DNA of 64,000 nucleotides from Flavimobilis rhizosphaerae. GTDB taxonomy: Bacteria; Actinomycetota; Actinomycetes; Actinomycetales; Cellulomonadaceae. Both the position numbers and the translations under genes were made by a program. How positions within the stretch are numbered: position 1 is the stretch's first letter; every line of letters starts with the position of its first letter. The notes under the pieces are model-generated. The model was not told the DNA's origin. It did no database searches and saw only the letters and a list, made by a program, of their open reading frames with translations. Below are positions 49,661 through 58,837 of this stretch, one piece after another. The DNA lies in assembly GCF_014852685.1 (NCBI RefSeq), contig NZ_JACZDF010000003.1, positions 372,001-436,000 of the forward strand, written 5' to 3'.

Positions 49661-50349
49661 CCACCCCCGTCCTCACCGGCACGCACCTCGCCAAGTCGTT
49701 CGGCCCGACGACCGCGCTCCTCGACGCGAGCGTGTCCGTCGCACCGGGCGAGATCGTCGCCCTCATGGGCCCCTCGGGCTCGGGGAAGTCGACGCTCCTC
49801 CACCTCCTCGCGGGCCTGCTGCGTCCCGACGCGGGCACGGTCGAGCTTGCGGGGCAGCGCATCGACGCGCTGAGCGAGCGACGCCGCTCCGACGTGCGAC
49901 TGCGCCAGCTCGGCTTCGTGTTCCAGCACGGCGAGCTCGTCCCCGAGCTCACCGTCGTCGAGAACGTCGAGCTGCCCCTACGCCTCACGGGCACGAAGGC
50001 CGGACCCGCGCGGGCGCGGGCGCTCGAGATGCTCGACCGCCTCGGCGTCGCAGCCGAGGCCGACCGTCGCCTCTCGGAGGTGTCGGGCGGGCAGGCCCAG
50101 CGCGCCGCGGTTGCCCGCGCGCTCGTCCACACGCCGCCCGTCGTCCTCGCCGACGAGCCCACGGGCGCCCTCGACACGGTGACGGGCGAGCTCGTCCTCG
50201 AGGCGTTCGTCGACGCCGCCCGCGACCAGGGCAGCGCCGTCGTCCTCGTCACGCACGACCTCCGCGTCGCGTCGTACGCCTCCCGGGACATCCTCGTGCG
50301 TGACGGCCGGACCGTCGCGGGCGCGGCGCTCGAGGCCACGCCGCGGTGA
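49657..50349 (+). CDS. ABC exporter ATP-binding protein (MacB/LolD-like)
   Basis: 230 residues. Walker A GPSGSGKST, Q-loop LGFVFQHGEL, signature VSGGQAQRAAVARALVH, Walker B VVLADEPTGALD and switch VTHD define the MacB/LolD/FtsE type that partners FtsX-like permeases. It is followed by a shortened permease copy and then a full permease, overlapping the former by four bases. Substrate unknown. Confidence 0.93.
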   Translation: MTTPVLTGTHLAKSFGPTTALLDASVSVAPGEIVALMGPSGSGKSTLLHLLAGLLRPDAGTVELAGQRIDALSERRRSDVRLRQLGFVFQHGELVPELTVVENVELPLRLTGTKAGPARARALEMLDRLGVAAEADRRLSEVSGGQAQRAAVARALVHTPPVVLADEPTGALDTVTGELVLEAFVDAARDQGSAVVLVTHDLRVASYASRDILVRDGRTVAGAALEATPR

Positions 50350-50579
50350 GCGCGCTCCTCGCTCTCTCGTGGCGGCTGGCCAGCGCGGGTGGCTGGTTCC
50401 GCCTCGGCGCGACCGTGCTCGCCAACGTCATCGGAGGCGTCACCGTCGTGCTCCTCGCGGCGCTGCCCGACGCCTTCGCGTCGCCGTACGCGAACCCGGA
50501 CGACGAGACCAGCGCGCTGCCCGTCCTCGTCGGCGCTCGCGTCCGGCTCACGCCCGAGCTGCTGAGGGCCGAGTCATGA
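50346..50579 (+). pseudogene. ABC permease with large internal in-frame deletion
   Basis: 77 residues from GTG. Residues 1-62 (MSALLALSWRLASAGGWFRLGATVLANVIGG...) are homologous to the first 60 of the next gene (MTTLLPVAWRLARAGGTYRLAAQVGVNVLGG), and residues 66-77 (RLTPELLRAES) to that gene's last residues (RLTPELLREE). The middle of about 590 residues, with nearly all membrane segments, is gone while the frame and both gene overlaps are kept. I read it as a deleted duplicate. A functional one-helix remnant cannot be excluded because the reading frame is intact. Confidence 0.8.
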
Positions 50580-52585
50580 CGACGCTGCTCCCCGTCGCCT
50601 GGCGTCTTGCACGTGCAGGCGGCACGTATCGGCTCGCCGCTCAGGTCGGCGTCAACGTCCTCGGCGGGCTCCTGCTCGCCCTCTCCCTCGCGGTGCCGCA
50701 GGCCGTGCTGTCCGACGGGGCATCGACGGACGAGCTGCTCACGCTTGTCGCGCTCCTGACGATCGTCCTCCTGCCGCTCGCTATCCTGCTCGTCGCATCG
50801 GGCCGCCTCTCCGGCGCGACGCGCGACCGACGCCTTGCAGCGCTGCGCGTGCTCGGGCTCGGGCCATGGCGGACGCGGGCCGTCGGGGCGACCGAGGCGG
50901 GACTGCTCGCCGGGGCCGGGGCGCTTGCTGGGGTGGGGCTCGCCGCCGCGGTCGCCCCGCTTGTCGACCTCGCCGTGCATGCAGCACCCGAGCGGGCCGA
51001 CTGGTTCGTCGCCCCGCTGCGTGTCACCGTGGCCGGGTCGACCGCGGTCGTCGTCGGTCTTGTCCTCCTTGCGGGGCTCGCGTCGATCGCCGGGACCTGG
51101 AGGCTCACCGGCAACCCGCTCGCGCAACGCGCGACGAGCACTCGCCGGACACCAGCACCGTGGGGCCTCGCGCCGTTCGGTGCTGGAGCCGCCATCGTCG
51201 CCTGGGGCGTCCTCGGCCTGCCCGGAACGATACGGATGCTCTACGGGGGTGAGGTGGTCCTCGGTGTCGCGCGCGTCGCCGACATCGACGAATCGCCCAT
51301 CCCGGTCCTCGTCGTCCTCGGTGCGGGACTCGTCCTGCTGACGGTCGGCGTCGTCACCCTGCCAGGCGTGCTCACGGCGTGGGTCGCCGGTTGTCTCGCC
51401 CGCAGCCGCAGCACGGCCGCGGTGCTCGCGGGCCGCGGTGTGCAGACGGAGCCCGCGTCCGTCCCGCGCATCGTCGCGGGGGTTGCCGTCGTCGTCCTCC
51501 TCGCGACGTGCGCCGCGGGCTACCTCGGAGCGCTCACCGGGGACGCGACCTACCAGACGGAGCGGGCCCAGGTCGCAGGCGGGCCTGTCGCGGTCACCGT
51601 CATGCCGCCCGACCTGCCGGACACGGGTGGCCCGGCAGCGACCGCGCAGCCCACCGTCGCCGATCTCGACAGCCTGCGCGCGGTGCCCGAGGTCCTCGCG
51701 GCACTGCCCGACCTCATCATGGCTCGCGGTCCTGACGGTCAACGGATGAGCGGTCTGGGCTGGCAGCCGTTCGTCGGGACGTGCGCCGAGCTGCGTGCGG
51801 TCATGGTCGTCGACGGCTGCCGTGACGACACAGCCGCGCGGATCGTCGGACGTGCGAGCGACCCCCCGCCGACCGAGACGATCGAGCTGGCGACGTTCGA
51901 CGCTGCCTACGACCTCGTCCGGACACCCGTGAGGCTCGACGGCGAGCCGATCCGCGCCGACGACGCCGCGACCGCCGCGCGCTGGGGCCACCCCGGGGTC
52001 GAGGTTTGGACCGAGTCCCTCATCCCCTACGGCTACTTCGTGCCCGTCTCCCTGCCCGGGGTCGACACGATCCCCATGGCGTACGCGTCCGTCGTCATCG
52101 AGGGTGGTCCGGCGACGTGGCAGCGGGTGCGCGAGGGCATCACCGCGCGCGGCTTCGACATGGGTGAGATCGACCGCGACACGTTCGACGAGGTCGAGCT
52201 GCTGCGCGCGCAGCTCCTCGTCGGCGTCGCGGGGATCGTCGGCGTCGCGGGTCTAGGCATCGTGATCACCGCGATCGACCGGGTGCGCGCACGTCGCCGC
52301 ACGCTCGCGAGGCTTGTCGCGCTCGGTGTCCCGGCGCGTACGCTCCTCGCTGCCCAGGCCTGGCAGGTGCTCCTGCCGCTCGCGATCGCAGTGCTTCTCG
52401 CGGGAGGCGTCGGGCTCGCCGTCGTCGGGGCGGTCGCGCACTCGGCAGATCTGGGCGTCGAGGTTGTCAGCGCAGGGATGCCGCTCCTGCTGGCCGTCGT
52501 CGGGATCGTCGTCGTGCTCGTGCCGCTCCTCACGCTGCCTGCGGCAACGACGCGCCTCACCCCGGAGCTGCTCCGCGAGGAGTGA
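50576..52585 (+). CDS. FtsX-like ABC transporter permease
   Basis: 669 residues with about ten membrane helices. The first FtsX core includes SGATRDRRLAALRVLGLGPWRTRAVGATEAGLLAGAGALAGVG, and the second ends in VRARRRTLARLVALGVPARTLLAAQAWQVLLPLAIAVLLAGG; between them is a large extracytoplasmic domain of about 200 residues (residues 330-530) that binds the cargo in this class. It pairs with the upstream ATPase. The ATG overlaps the stop of the deleted copy by four bases. Confidence 0.9.
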   Translation: MTTLLPVAWRLARAGGTYRLAAQVGVNVLGGLLLALSLAVPQAVLSDGASTDELLTLVALLTIVLLPLAILLVASGRLSGATRDRRLAALRVLGLGPWRTRAVGATEAGLLAGAGALAGVGLAAAVAPLVDLAVHAAPERADWFVAPLRVTVAGSTAVVVGLVLLAGLASIAGTWRLTGNPLAQRATSTRRTPAPWGLAPFGAGAAIVAWGVLGLPGTIRMLYGGEVVLGVARVADIDESPIPVLVVLGAGLVLLTVGVVTLPGVLTAWVAGCLARSRSTAAVLAGRGVQTEPASVPRIVAGVAVVVLLATCAAGYLGALTGDATYQTERAQVAGGPVAVTVMPPDLPDTGGPAATAQPTVADLDSLRAVPEVLAALPDLIMARGPDGQRMSGLGWQPFVGTCAELRAVMVVDGCRDDTAARIVGRASDPPPTETIELATFDAAYDLVRTPVRLDGEPIRADDAATAARWGHPGVEVWTESLIPYGYFVPVSLPGVDTIPMAYASVVIEGGPATWQRVREGITARGFDMGEIDRDTFDEVELLRAQLLVGVAGIVGVAGLGIVITAIDRVRARRRTLARLVALGVPARTLLAAQAWQVLLPLAIAVLLAGGVGLAVVGAVAHSADLGVEVVSAGMPLLLAVVGIVVVLVPLLTLPAATTRLTPELLREE

Positions 52586-52682
52586 GGAACGGGCGGGCCG
52601 CGCCGGCGCTGGGGGACGGCGCGGCCCCCTCTTGCCCGTCCCCGCTCCGCGCGGCCGCGCGGCCGGGCGGCTACCGCAAGTG

Positions 52683-52722
52683 TGTGCTCTACCCGCGGAC
52701 CGAGACCCGCGGGTAGAGCACA
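52683..52722. terminator. Perfect 16-bp stem hairpin
   Basis: TGTGCTCTACCCGCGG and CCGCGGGTAGAGCACA are exact reverse complements around eight bases. It lies between the exporter permease and the symporter gene, 98 bases after the former's stop, and probably separates the two transcripts. Confidence 0.55.
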
Positions 52723-52788
52723 GAGTCGCGGGTGGGCGTGGCGCCGCCGGACCAGCGACACCCGTCGCCGCGCCGATAGGGTCGGCGG

Positions 52789-53775
52789 GTGGGAATCACG
52801 GAGCATGCGCGGGTGTGGCGGCGGTGGGTCGACCCGCTCACCGCGTCGATCCTCGGGCTCCTCGTCCTCGGTCTCCTGCTGCCCGCGCGAGGTGCAGTCG
52901 GCGACGTGCTCGACGGCGTCCGCGACGGAGCCGTCGTCCTCCTCTTCCTCCTGTACGGCGCGCGCATGCCGTCGGGCGAGCTGCTGCGGGCTATGCGTCG
53001 CATCCGTGTGCAGGGGACGATGCTCGCCGCGACGTTCCTCGTCTTCCCGCTGCTCGGGCTCGCGGTGCAGCTCGTGCCCGATGCCGTCCTGCCGCCCGAT
53101 GTGCGGCGCGGGCTGCTCTACCTGTCGATCCTGCCCTCGACGGTCCAGTCGTCGGTCGTCCTCACGGCCGAGGCGCGCGGCGACGTGCCCGCGGCGCTCA
53201 CGGGCGCGACCGTCTCGAACGTCCTCGGCGTGGTCGTCACGCCCGTCCTCGCGATCGCGCTGCTCGGCGCGGGCGGGACGGGTGGCGCGGGGTCCGTGCT
53301 GCTGCCTGCCCTCGGGATGCTGCTCGCGCCGTTCGTCGTCGGGCAGCTCCTGCAGCCGCTCGTCGGCGCGTGGTTGCGCGCGCACCCGCGCCTCACGCGC
53401 GTGACGGACCGCGCGACGATTCTCCTCGTTGTCTACACGTCGGTGTCCGAGGCCTCGACGTCGGGGGCGTGGGACGAGGTCACGCCCCTCGTCCTCGCGG
53501 CCCTGCTCGGGGTGTGTGCGGTGCTGCTCGCGATCATGCTCGGCCTCACGTGGTGGGGCGGCGGGCGCCTCGGGCTCACCCGGCCCGAGCGGATCGCGCT
53601 GCTCATGTGCGGCTCGAAGAAGTCGGCCGCAACCGGTCTGCCCATGTCGACCGTGCTGTTCGCGCCCGCCGTCGCGGCTGGGCTCGCCCTGCCCGTCATC
53701 GCGTACCACCAGCTGCAGCTCACGGTGTGCGTGATCCTCGCGCGCCGGCTGGCGCAGGGACCCACATCGCACTGA
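52789..53775 (+). CDS. Bile acid:sodium symporter-family transporter
   Basis: 328 residues from GTG, with nine to ten membrane helices. DGVRDGAVVLLFLLYGARMPSGELL, STVQSSVVLTAEARGDVPAALTGATVSNVLGVVVTP and GSKKSAATGLPMSTVLF match the SBF-like (YfeH/DUF4137) group of the bile acid/sodium symporter superfamily. The crossing helices with the ATVSN and STVQSS motifs would form the sodium sites. The substrate is not predictable. Single gene, bounded by a hairpin. Confidence 0.88.
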   Translation: MGITEHARVWRRWVDPLTASILGLLVLGLLLPARGAVGDVLDGVRDGAVVLLFLLYGARMPSGELLRAMRRIRVQGTMLAATFLVFPLLGLAVQLVPDAVLPPDVRRGLLYLSILPSTVQSSVVLTAEARGDVPAALTGATVSNVLGVVVTPVLAIALLGAGGTGGAGSVLLPALGMLLAPFVVGQLLQPLVGAWLRAHPRLTRVTDRATILLVVYTSVSEASTSGAWDEVTPLVLAALLGVCAVLLAIMLGLTWWGGGRLGLTRPERIALLMCGSKKSAATGLPMSTVLFAPAVAAGLALPVIAYHQLQLTVCVILARRLAQGPTSH

Positions 53776-53864
53776 CCGCCTCCGACGCCGCGGAGCGTGG
53801 GCGTGCTGCCGTCGCGAGCACGAGCGTCTCGATGCCCGTCACGGCACACGTGTGGTCTCCCTGG

Positions 53865-55979
53865 TCAGCGGCGCACCTTGACCGTCACGGTCCTCGATGA
53901 GACGCCGACGAACTTCGAGCTGCCCTTGTAGACGGCGCGCACCTTGATCGACCTCGTAGCGCGGTGGGGAAGCTTGATCTTCACAGTCCGAGGGGAGTTC
54001 TTGGACAGACGAACGGTCGTGACCGCTGCGGACCCCACGTAGATGGTCATCTTGCCTGTGAGAGGCGTCCCTGCAGCCGTTCGAGGAAGGCGCACGCGAA
54101 TCGTCGGGCGTGTCCCTCGGGCGAATCTCGAAGCGGTGATTGCTGGACGGCCCGCGGCTCTGGCCCGTGTGACGGAGAGGGTCGCCGACGCGGAGGTCGC
54201 TGCCGCATCGGCCTTTGAGACGGGGCGCCGAACCTGGACCCTGTGCTTGCCGATCGAGAGCTTCGGGACGAGGAAGGAGATGTTGCCGTTGCGATCGCCC
54301 GACTTCCCGTAGTCGGTCCGAGCGACGACGGCTCCGTCGACAAGGAGCTCGAAAGGCCCTCGGCGCACTCCGGTGAACGGGACCGAGACGGACGTCCGCT
54401 CGTCCCACGGAACGGAGCGGTCCGTGAGCTTCGGCGTGCCAAGTCGGGAGGCATGACGGCTGATCGTGTGCGGCGGCGCAACGGCTGAGCGAGTCTCCGC
54501 GTAGAAGCCGTTCCCCCGGACGCGGAATCGGAAACCCGACTGGGTCCCGACCTGGTCCGACGGGAGTTCTGCCGAAACGGTAGATCCGTGGAGCGCCTGG
54601 CTCGAGACGACTCTGCCCGTGCCGTCGAGCAGGTCGATCCGGAGGGACCCGTCCGGCGCAGCAACGACACCGTGGAGAAAACCTGTGACCGTGGTGGAGA
54701 TCACCGGAAATGTGCCTTCGCGATACGCGTAGTTCGGCGACACGCGTGGCGGAGCCAGCGTCAGGCTGGCGCGGTAGCCCGCAGCGAAGGGACGCACAGT
54801 GACGTCACCAAGGTCGACATCGACGGAACCGTCCACGGTGAACTCGCGGGGAGCCTCAGGAAGAGCCTGGAGAGCAGACGGCGTGAGTCGGTAGCGTCCC
54901 GGCCGAAGCTGCGCGTAGTTCAGCGACCCGTCGGAGACTTCAAGCGTGGCCTTGTGGATCCACGCCTCTCCATCGAGCTGCGCGAGGTCGAACGAGACGT
55001 TCCTTGCTGGCTGCCCGGCGGGCGTCGTGGCCTGCGCTCGCAATGCGGCGTAGCGGAGCGTGGGAATCGTCAGCACCTGGTGCTTGTCCGTGGCCGAGGG
55101 GGTGACGCTCACCGGGAGGGCGTAAAGGCTCGGGTCGTCGGGAATGAGCGTCATCGTGTAGGGCCGGCCGTCGCCGAGACCGATTCCGAGGGTCATCTCG
55201 CCATATCTCGGGAACGATGTCGCCTCGGTGTAGGTCTGGCCGTCCGGATCTCTGACGCTCACCTTGAATCCGCTCAGCGGACCTCCGTCGGGCCCTGCCG
55301 CGGTGATCGTCACCGTACGGTCGAGCCGAAGCCGGACATCGCCGAAGTCGACACGGTCGCCCCACGCGCAGCGCCGTGACGTCGGAGGGCTGAGATGATC
55401 CGCGGCGTCGATATCCAGATGGCACCACCCTGAGGTGGGATAGATGTCGATCTCGAACTGGCCACCCGCTCCGCTGGTCGCGGTGAAGAACTGGCTCGAC
55501 GGCCGGTCGCGATCGACATGCACGACGCTTGCGCCGCTCAGCGGGCCGTGCGGGCCGATGAGGCGTCCGGTTGCCCGCAGCAGCCGGTGAAGTTTGATGC
55601 GGTGTGTCGTCGGCTCGTCGCGGACGATCGTATGAAACCTCATCGGCGCGAGACGTCGATCGAGGACCTCGGTCGAACGTGTGAGGACGGTGACGGCGAC
55701 GGCCGCGCCATCCACGTCGGGGATCGTGAACGACCCGTTGTCTGCGGAGACATCCGCCGGGCACTGACCCAGGTCGGCCCGATCGACGACGGTCGTGCAG
55801 GTCGTGACCGTCAGTCCTGCAAGGGGGAGCCCGGCCGCGTCGACGATGATCCCTGTGGCTGCGCGGCTCTCGGGGTCGACCTGTGCGCTCGCGGCAGGTG
55901 CGACGGTGGTGACGATCGCCCCGACGAGAAGGAGGACGGTCCCGACGAAGTGCGACCGGTGGGTGTGGGCGTTGCGCAT
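53865..55979 (-). CDS. Secreted beta-sandwich repeat protein
   Basis: 704 residues from an ATG with GGAG upstream. A signal peptide (FVGTVLLLVGAIVTTVAPAASAQ) is cleaved near residue 33. The mature part is a chain of beta-sandwich units: carboxypeptidase-regulatory/CNA-B-like repeats first (GIIVDAAGLPLAGLTVTTCTT, ATGRLIGPHGPLSGASVVHV) and Ig-like ones near the C-terminus (RPTIRVRLPRTAAGTPLTGKMTIYVG), ending KVRR. No LPxTG, membrane anchor or cell wall-binding domain is seen, so it is probably released or loosely bound. Codon use is a little less GC-extreme than its neighbours. Function unknown; an adhesion or surface role is inference. Confidence 0.82.
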   Translation of the reverse strand: MRNAHTHRSHFVGTVLLLVGAIVTTVAPAASAQVDPESRAATGIIVDAAGLPLAGLTVTTCTTVVDRADLGQCPADVSADNGSFTIPDVDGAAVAVTVLTRSTEVLDRRLAPMRFHTIVRDEPTTHRIKLHRLLRATGRLIGPHGPLSGASVVHVDRDRPSSQFFTATSGAGGQFEIDIYPTSGWCHLDIDAADHLSPPTSRRCAWGDRVDFGDVRLRLDRTVTITAAGPDGGPLSGFKVSVRDPDGQTYTEATSFPRYGEMTLGIGLGDGRPYTMTLIPDDPSLYALPVSVTPSATDKHQVLTIPTLRYAALRAQATTPAGQPARNVSFDLAQLDGEAWIHKATLEVSDGSLNYAQLRPGRYRLTPSALQALPEAPREFTVDGSVDVDLGDVTVRPFAAGYRASLTLAPPRVSPNYAYREGTFPVISTTVTGFLHGVVAAPDGSLRIDLLDGTGRVVSSQALHGSTVSAELPSDQVGTQSGFRFRVRGNGFYAETRSAVAPPHTISRHASRLGTPKLTDRSVPWDERTSVSVPFTGVRRGPFELLVDGAVVARTDYGKSGDRNGNISFLVPKLSIGKHRVQVRRPVSKADAAATSASATLSVTRARAAGRPAITASRFARGTRPTIRVRLPRTAAGTPLTGKMTIYVGSAAVTTVRLSKNSPRTVKIKLPHRATRSIKVRAVYKGSSKFVGVSSRTVTVKVRR

Positions 55980-56167
55980 GTGTCTGCTCCGGGGTGCCGA
56001 TGCCGCAGCGCTGAGGCTGGTCACGGATGTACGTGCGCGCAGGCTAGCAGTACGCACTCGTCGTGCGGAACCGGGTTGACGCAGCAGGTGAGGAGAAGTC
56101 GGGGTTGCTGTCGACGGTTCGTCCCCACACGTGCTCGCGGGGCCGTCCCTTCGGACCTGTGGCCAGC

Positions 56168-57442
56168 CTAGCTGCGCGCGACGCCCGGCCGCAGCGCGAG
56201 CACCCCCACGAGCGCGACCGCGAGCACCGCGCCCACGAGGCTGAGCGTCCCGAAGCTCCACGTGCTCATGACGAGGCCCGACGCCATGCCTGCGCCCGCA
56301 CCGCCGATCGCGACGAGCACGTCGACCGACCCCTGCACCTGTGCGCGCCGCTCGAGCGGCACGGCGTTCGTGAGCGCCGTCGTCCCCGAGACGAGCCCGA
56401 GGCTCCAGCCGAGCCCCAGCAGGACGAGCGCGAGCGCCACGAGCGGCAGCGACGTCGGCGGTGCGAACGCCGCCGTGAGCGCCGCTGCCACGAGGGTCAG
56501 CGCCGCGAGGCGCGCCACGGCGTGCGACCCGAGCTGGTCGACGAGGCGGCCGGAGAGCGGCGCCGGCAGGTACATCGCCGCGATGTGCAGCCCGATGACG
56601 AGGCCCGTGGCACCGAGCCCGTGCCCGTGGTGCTTCATGTGGACCGGGGTCATCGTCATGACCGCGGCCATGATGATCTGCGTCGTCACCATGACGGCGG
56701 CGCCGAGGCGCACGCCGGAGCGGTCGTGCGCGGCGGCGGGGGCAGGTGAGACGGTCGACGACGACGAGCCGGCGACGACGTCCGCCGCGGAACCGTCGGG
56801 CACCCCGGCCGCTGACTCCGACGCGAGCTCGCGCGCGAGCACGAGCGGGTCGGGCCGCAACCACACGGCGAGGACGAGCGCCGCCGCCGCGTACGCGAGC
56901 GCCGCGAGAAGGAACGGCCCCGTGAGTCGTGGCAGGCCGAGCGCCTCGGCGACCGCACCGGTCGGCTCGACGAGGTTGGGGCCCGCGACCGCGCCGAGCG
57001 TCGTCGCGACGAGAACCGTCGAGATCGCCGACGCCCGCCGGTGCGGCTCGGCGAGGTCGGCGCCCGCGTACCGCGCCTGGAGGTTCGTCGCCGAGCCCGC
57101 GCCGTAGACGAAGAGCGCCGCGAAGAGCGCGGGCCCGTTCCCCGCGGTCGCCGCGGCGACCGTGCCGAGCGCGCCGAGTGCCCCGACGAGGTAGCCCGAC
57201 GCGAGCCCTGGCCGCCGCCCCGAGCGCTGCGAAAGCCGACCGATGAGCACCGCGGCGAGCGCCGAGCCCGCCGCGAAGAGCGCCGTCGGAACCCCGGCGA
57301 GCGCCGTCGTCCCGAGGATGTCCTCGGCGAGGATCGCGCCGACGGTGATGCCGGCGGCGAGGCCCGCACCCGAGAGGATCTGCGCGCAGACGAGGACGGT
57401 GAGCGCGCGCTTCTGCGCGGCGGCGGGGGAGAGGACGTGCAT
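56168..57442 (-). CDS. MFS transporter
   Basis: 424 residues, twelve predicted membrane helices with a Ser/Ala/Pro-rich central loop at about 220-250. The loop between helices 2 and 3 is LIGRLSQRSGRRPGLASGY, the MFS GxxxDRxGRR-type motif with Asp replaced. The N-terminal region starts MHVLSPAAAQKRALTVLVCAQILSGAG. Family features suit a drug or metabolite exporter, but no specificity residue is recognisable. Single gene opposite the ASCH protein. Confidence 0.9.
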   Translation of the reverse strand: MHVLSPAAAQKRALTVLVCAQILSGAGLAAGITVGAILAEDILGTTALAGVPTALFAAGSALAAVLIGRLSQRSGRRPGLASGYLVGALGALGTVAAATAGNGPALFAALFVYGAGSATNLQARYAGADLAEPHRRASAISTVLVATTLGAVAGPNLVEPTGAVAEALGLPRLTGPFLLAALAYAAAALVLAVWLRPDPLVLARELASESAAGVPDGSAADVVAGSSSSTVSPAPAAAHDRSGVRLGAAVMVTTQIIMAAVMTMTPVHMKHHGHGLGATGLVIGLHIAAMYLPAPLSGRLVDQLGSHAVARLAALTLVAAALTAAFAPPTSLPLVALALVLLGLGWSLGLVSGTTALTNAVPLERRAQVQGSVDVLVAIGGAGAGMASGLVMSTWSFGTLSLVGAVLAVALVGVLALRPGVARS

Positions 57443-57464
57443 CGCCCCAGCGTCGCACGCGTCC

Positions 57465-57508
57465 GACGCGGTCCCGGCACCGGACGCGGTCCTGGCACCG
57501 GACGCGGT
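57465..57508. repeat. 18-bp tandem repeat in a promoter gap
   Basis: GACGCGGTCCCGGCACCG is followed directly by GACGCGGTCCTGGCACCG (17 of 18 identical) and a partial third copy GACGCGGT. It lies between the divergent MFS and ASCH genes, where copy number change could alter promoter spacing. Confidence 0.7.
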
Positions 57509-57534
57509 GACGTGCGTCGCGGCACACTGGTGAC

Positions 57535-58047
57535 GTGCACCCCGACCGTCCCGCCGCGCCCGCCGACCTCGACGCGGCGGCGCGCCTGTGGCATGCGTAC
57601 CTCGACGCGTCGGGCGACCCCGACGGCCCTTGGACGGCCGACAGGTTCGCGACGACCGCCGCGTACGCGACCGAGATCGCCGACTGGGTCGCAGCCCGCG
57701 GCAAGCGCGCGACGTCGGACCTCGTCACCTCCTACCTCGACGGCCGCGGCCGGGTGCCGTCTCCGGGGGACCGGTGGGTGCTCGTCGACGGCGAGGGCGC
57801 GCCCGTCCACGTCCTGCGGACGACGCACACCCGCACGGGCGTGCTCGACGACGCCGACGAGGCCTTCGCGCTCGCGGAGGGCGACGGGTCCTCCGACGTG
57901 TGGCGCGCGGTTCACCTCGAGTACTTCGGCGAGCTGTGCGCGGCGCGTGGCGAGCGCTTCGACCCCGCGCGCACGCCCGTCGTCCTCGAACGGTTCGAGG
58001 TGCTCGCCTCCGTCGGCGACGACCGCGGGGGTAGCCTCGTGGGCTGA
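57535..58047 (+). CDS. ASCH domain protein
   Basis: 170 residues from GTG. The ASCH fold is indicated by KRATSDLVTSYLDGRGRVPSPGDRWVLVDGEGAPVHVLRTTHTRTGVLDDADEAFALAEGDGSSDVWRAVHLEYF, the usual order of a Lys-containing loop, a beta barrel and the DEAFAxxEG segment. ASCH proteins resemble PUA domains and bind RNA; some hydrolyse N4-acetylcytidine. The first 45 residues are a helical extension. It is divergent from the MFS gene and converges with a membrane protein gene. Confidence 0.85.
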   Translation: MHPDRPAAPADLDAAARLWHAYLDASGDPDGPWTADRFATTAAYATEIADWVAARGKRATSDLVTSYLDGRGRVPSPGDRWVLVDGEGAPVHVLRTTHTRTGVLDDADEAFALAEGDGSSDVWRAVHLEYFGELCAARGERFDPARTPVVLERFEVLASVGDDRGGSLVG

Positions 58048-58057
58048 GACGCAGGCG

Positions 58058-58732
58058 TCAGCTCGCGCGCGACGCCGTCGCGTGGCGTTGGCGGCGACGA
58101 CCGGCGCGACGGCGGGGGTACGTGAGCGCAAGTGTGATCGCTGCGACCGTGAGCGCTGTCGCAGCGGTGAGGAGCGGGGTCGCCACCTCCCGGATGACGT
58201 CGGGCGGCAGTTCGAGCGGGAACGTGACGAAGACGGCGGCCGCGAAGTTGAGCCAGGCGAGGGGCGCGAGGACCACGGCGGCGGTGAGGCCTGCGGCGTG
58301 TGCACGCCGTGCGACGTCCTGACGCGTCACAGGCGCCCAGGGCGGTGGTGCCGCGCGGTCGTCCGCGACCTTGCGGACGAAGCCGATGAGGAGTGCCGCG
58401 ACCGTCGCGACGCTCACGCTGATGAGCGGCTTGAGCGACCAGAGCGACGGGCGGCTGCGATCGGTCGGGTCGAACGGTGCGCTGTCGGTCAGCGTGCCGG
58501 TGATCATGAAGAGGGTGATCACTCCGACGAGGAGCACGGCAGCGACCGCGGACACGATGGCGATGAGTGCGGCAAGCCCTCGGAAGATCTCCTCGAGGAT
58601 GCGGAGCGCGAGACTGACCGGGCGGTCGGTCGTCCGGTGAGGTGGCAGTCCTGCCCGGAAGCCGTGGGACTGTGCGACACCCGGCGGCGGCAGGAAGGGA
58701 TCGGGACCGGGACCGGGCGGTAAGGACGTCAT
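58058..58732 (-). CDS. Membrane protein of unknown function
   Basis: 224 residues. A Pro/Gly-rich cytoplasmic start (SLPPGPGPDPFLPPPGV) is followed by four or five hydrophobic helices (LAALIAIVSAVAAVLLVGVITLFMI; ISVSVATVAALLIGF; AAVVLAPLAWLNFAAAVFV; ATPLLTAATALTVAAITLAL) and a basic C-terminus. No family is recognised. It is transcribed alone and converges with the ASCH gene. Confidence 0.75.
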   Translation of the reverse strand: MTSLPPGPGPDPFLPPPGVAQSHGFRAGLPPHRTTDRPVSLALRILEEIFRGLAALIAIVSAVAAVLLVGVITLFMITGTLTDSAPFDPTDRSRPSLWSLKPLISVSVATVAALLIGFVRKVADDRAAPPPWAPVTRQDVARRAHAAGLTAAVVLAPLAWLNFAAAVFVTFPLELPPDVIREVATPLLTAATALTVAAITLALTYPRRRAGRRRQRHATASRAS

Positions 58733-58837
58733 CCCCGAAGCCTCCGCCGGGCGCGCGCGAGGCGCAGCACGGCACGAAGATCTGTGGACAACCGCGGGGA
58801 CGTGTCGCGGTCGCCGCGGCGCGTAGGCTCTGGCGTC

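Noticed and set aside
53865-57728. A single 1,287-residue protein across the MFS region
   Set aside because: The upstream 580 residues are an Arg-rich shadow of the MFS gene. A signal peptide and ribosome site at 55979 mark the real start.
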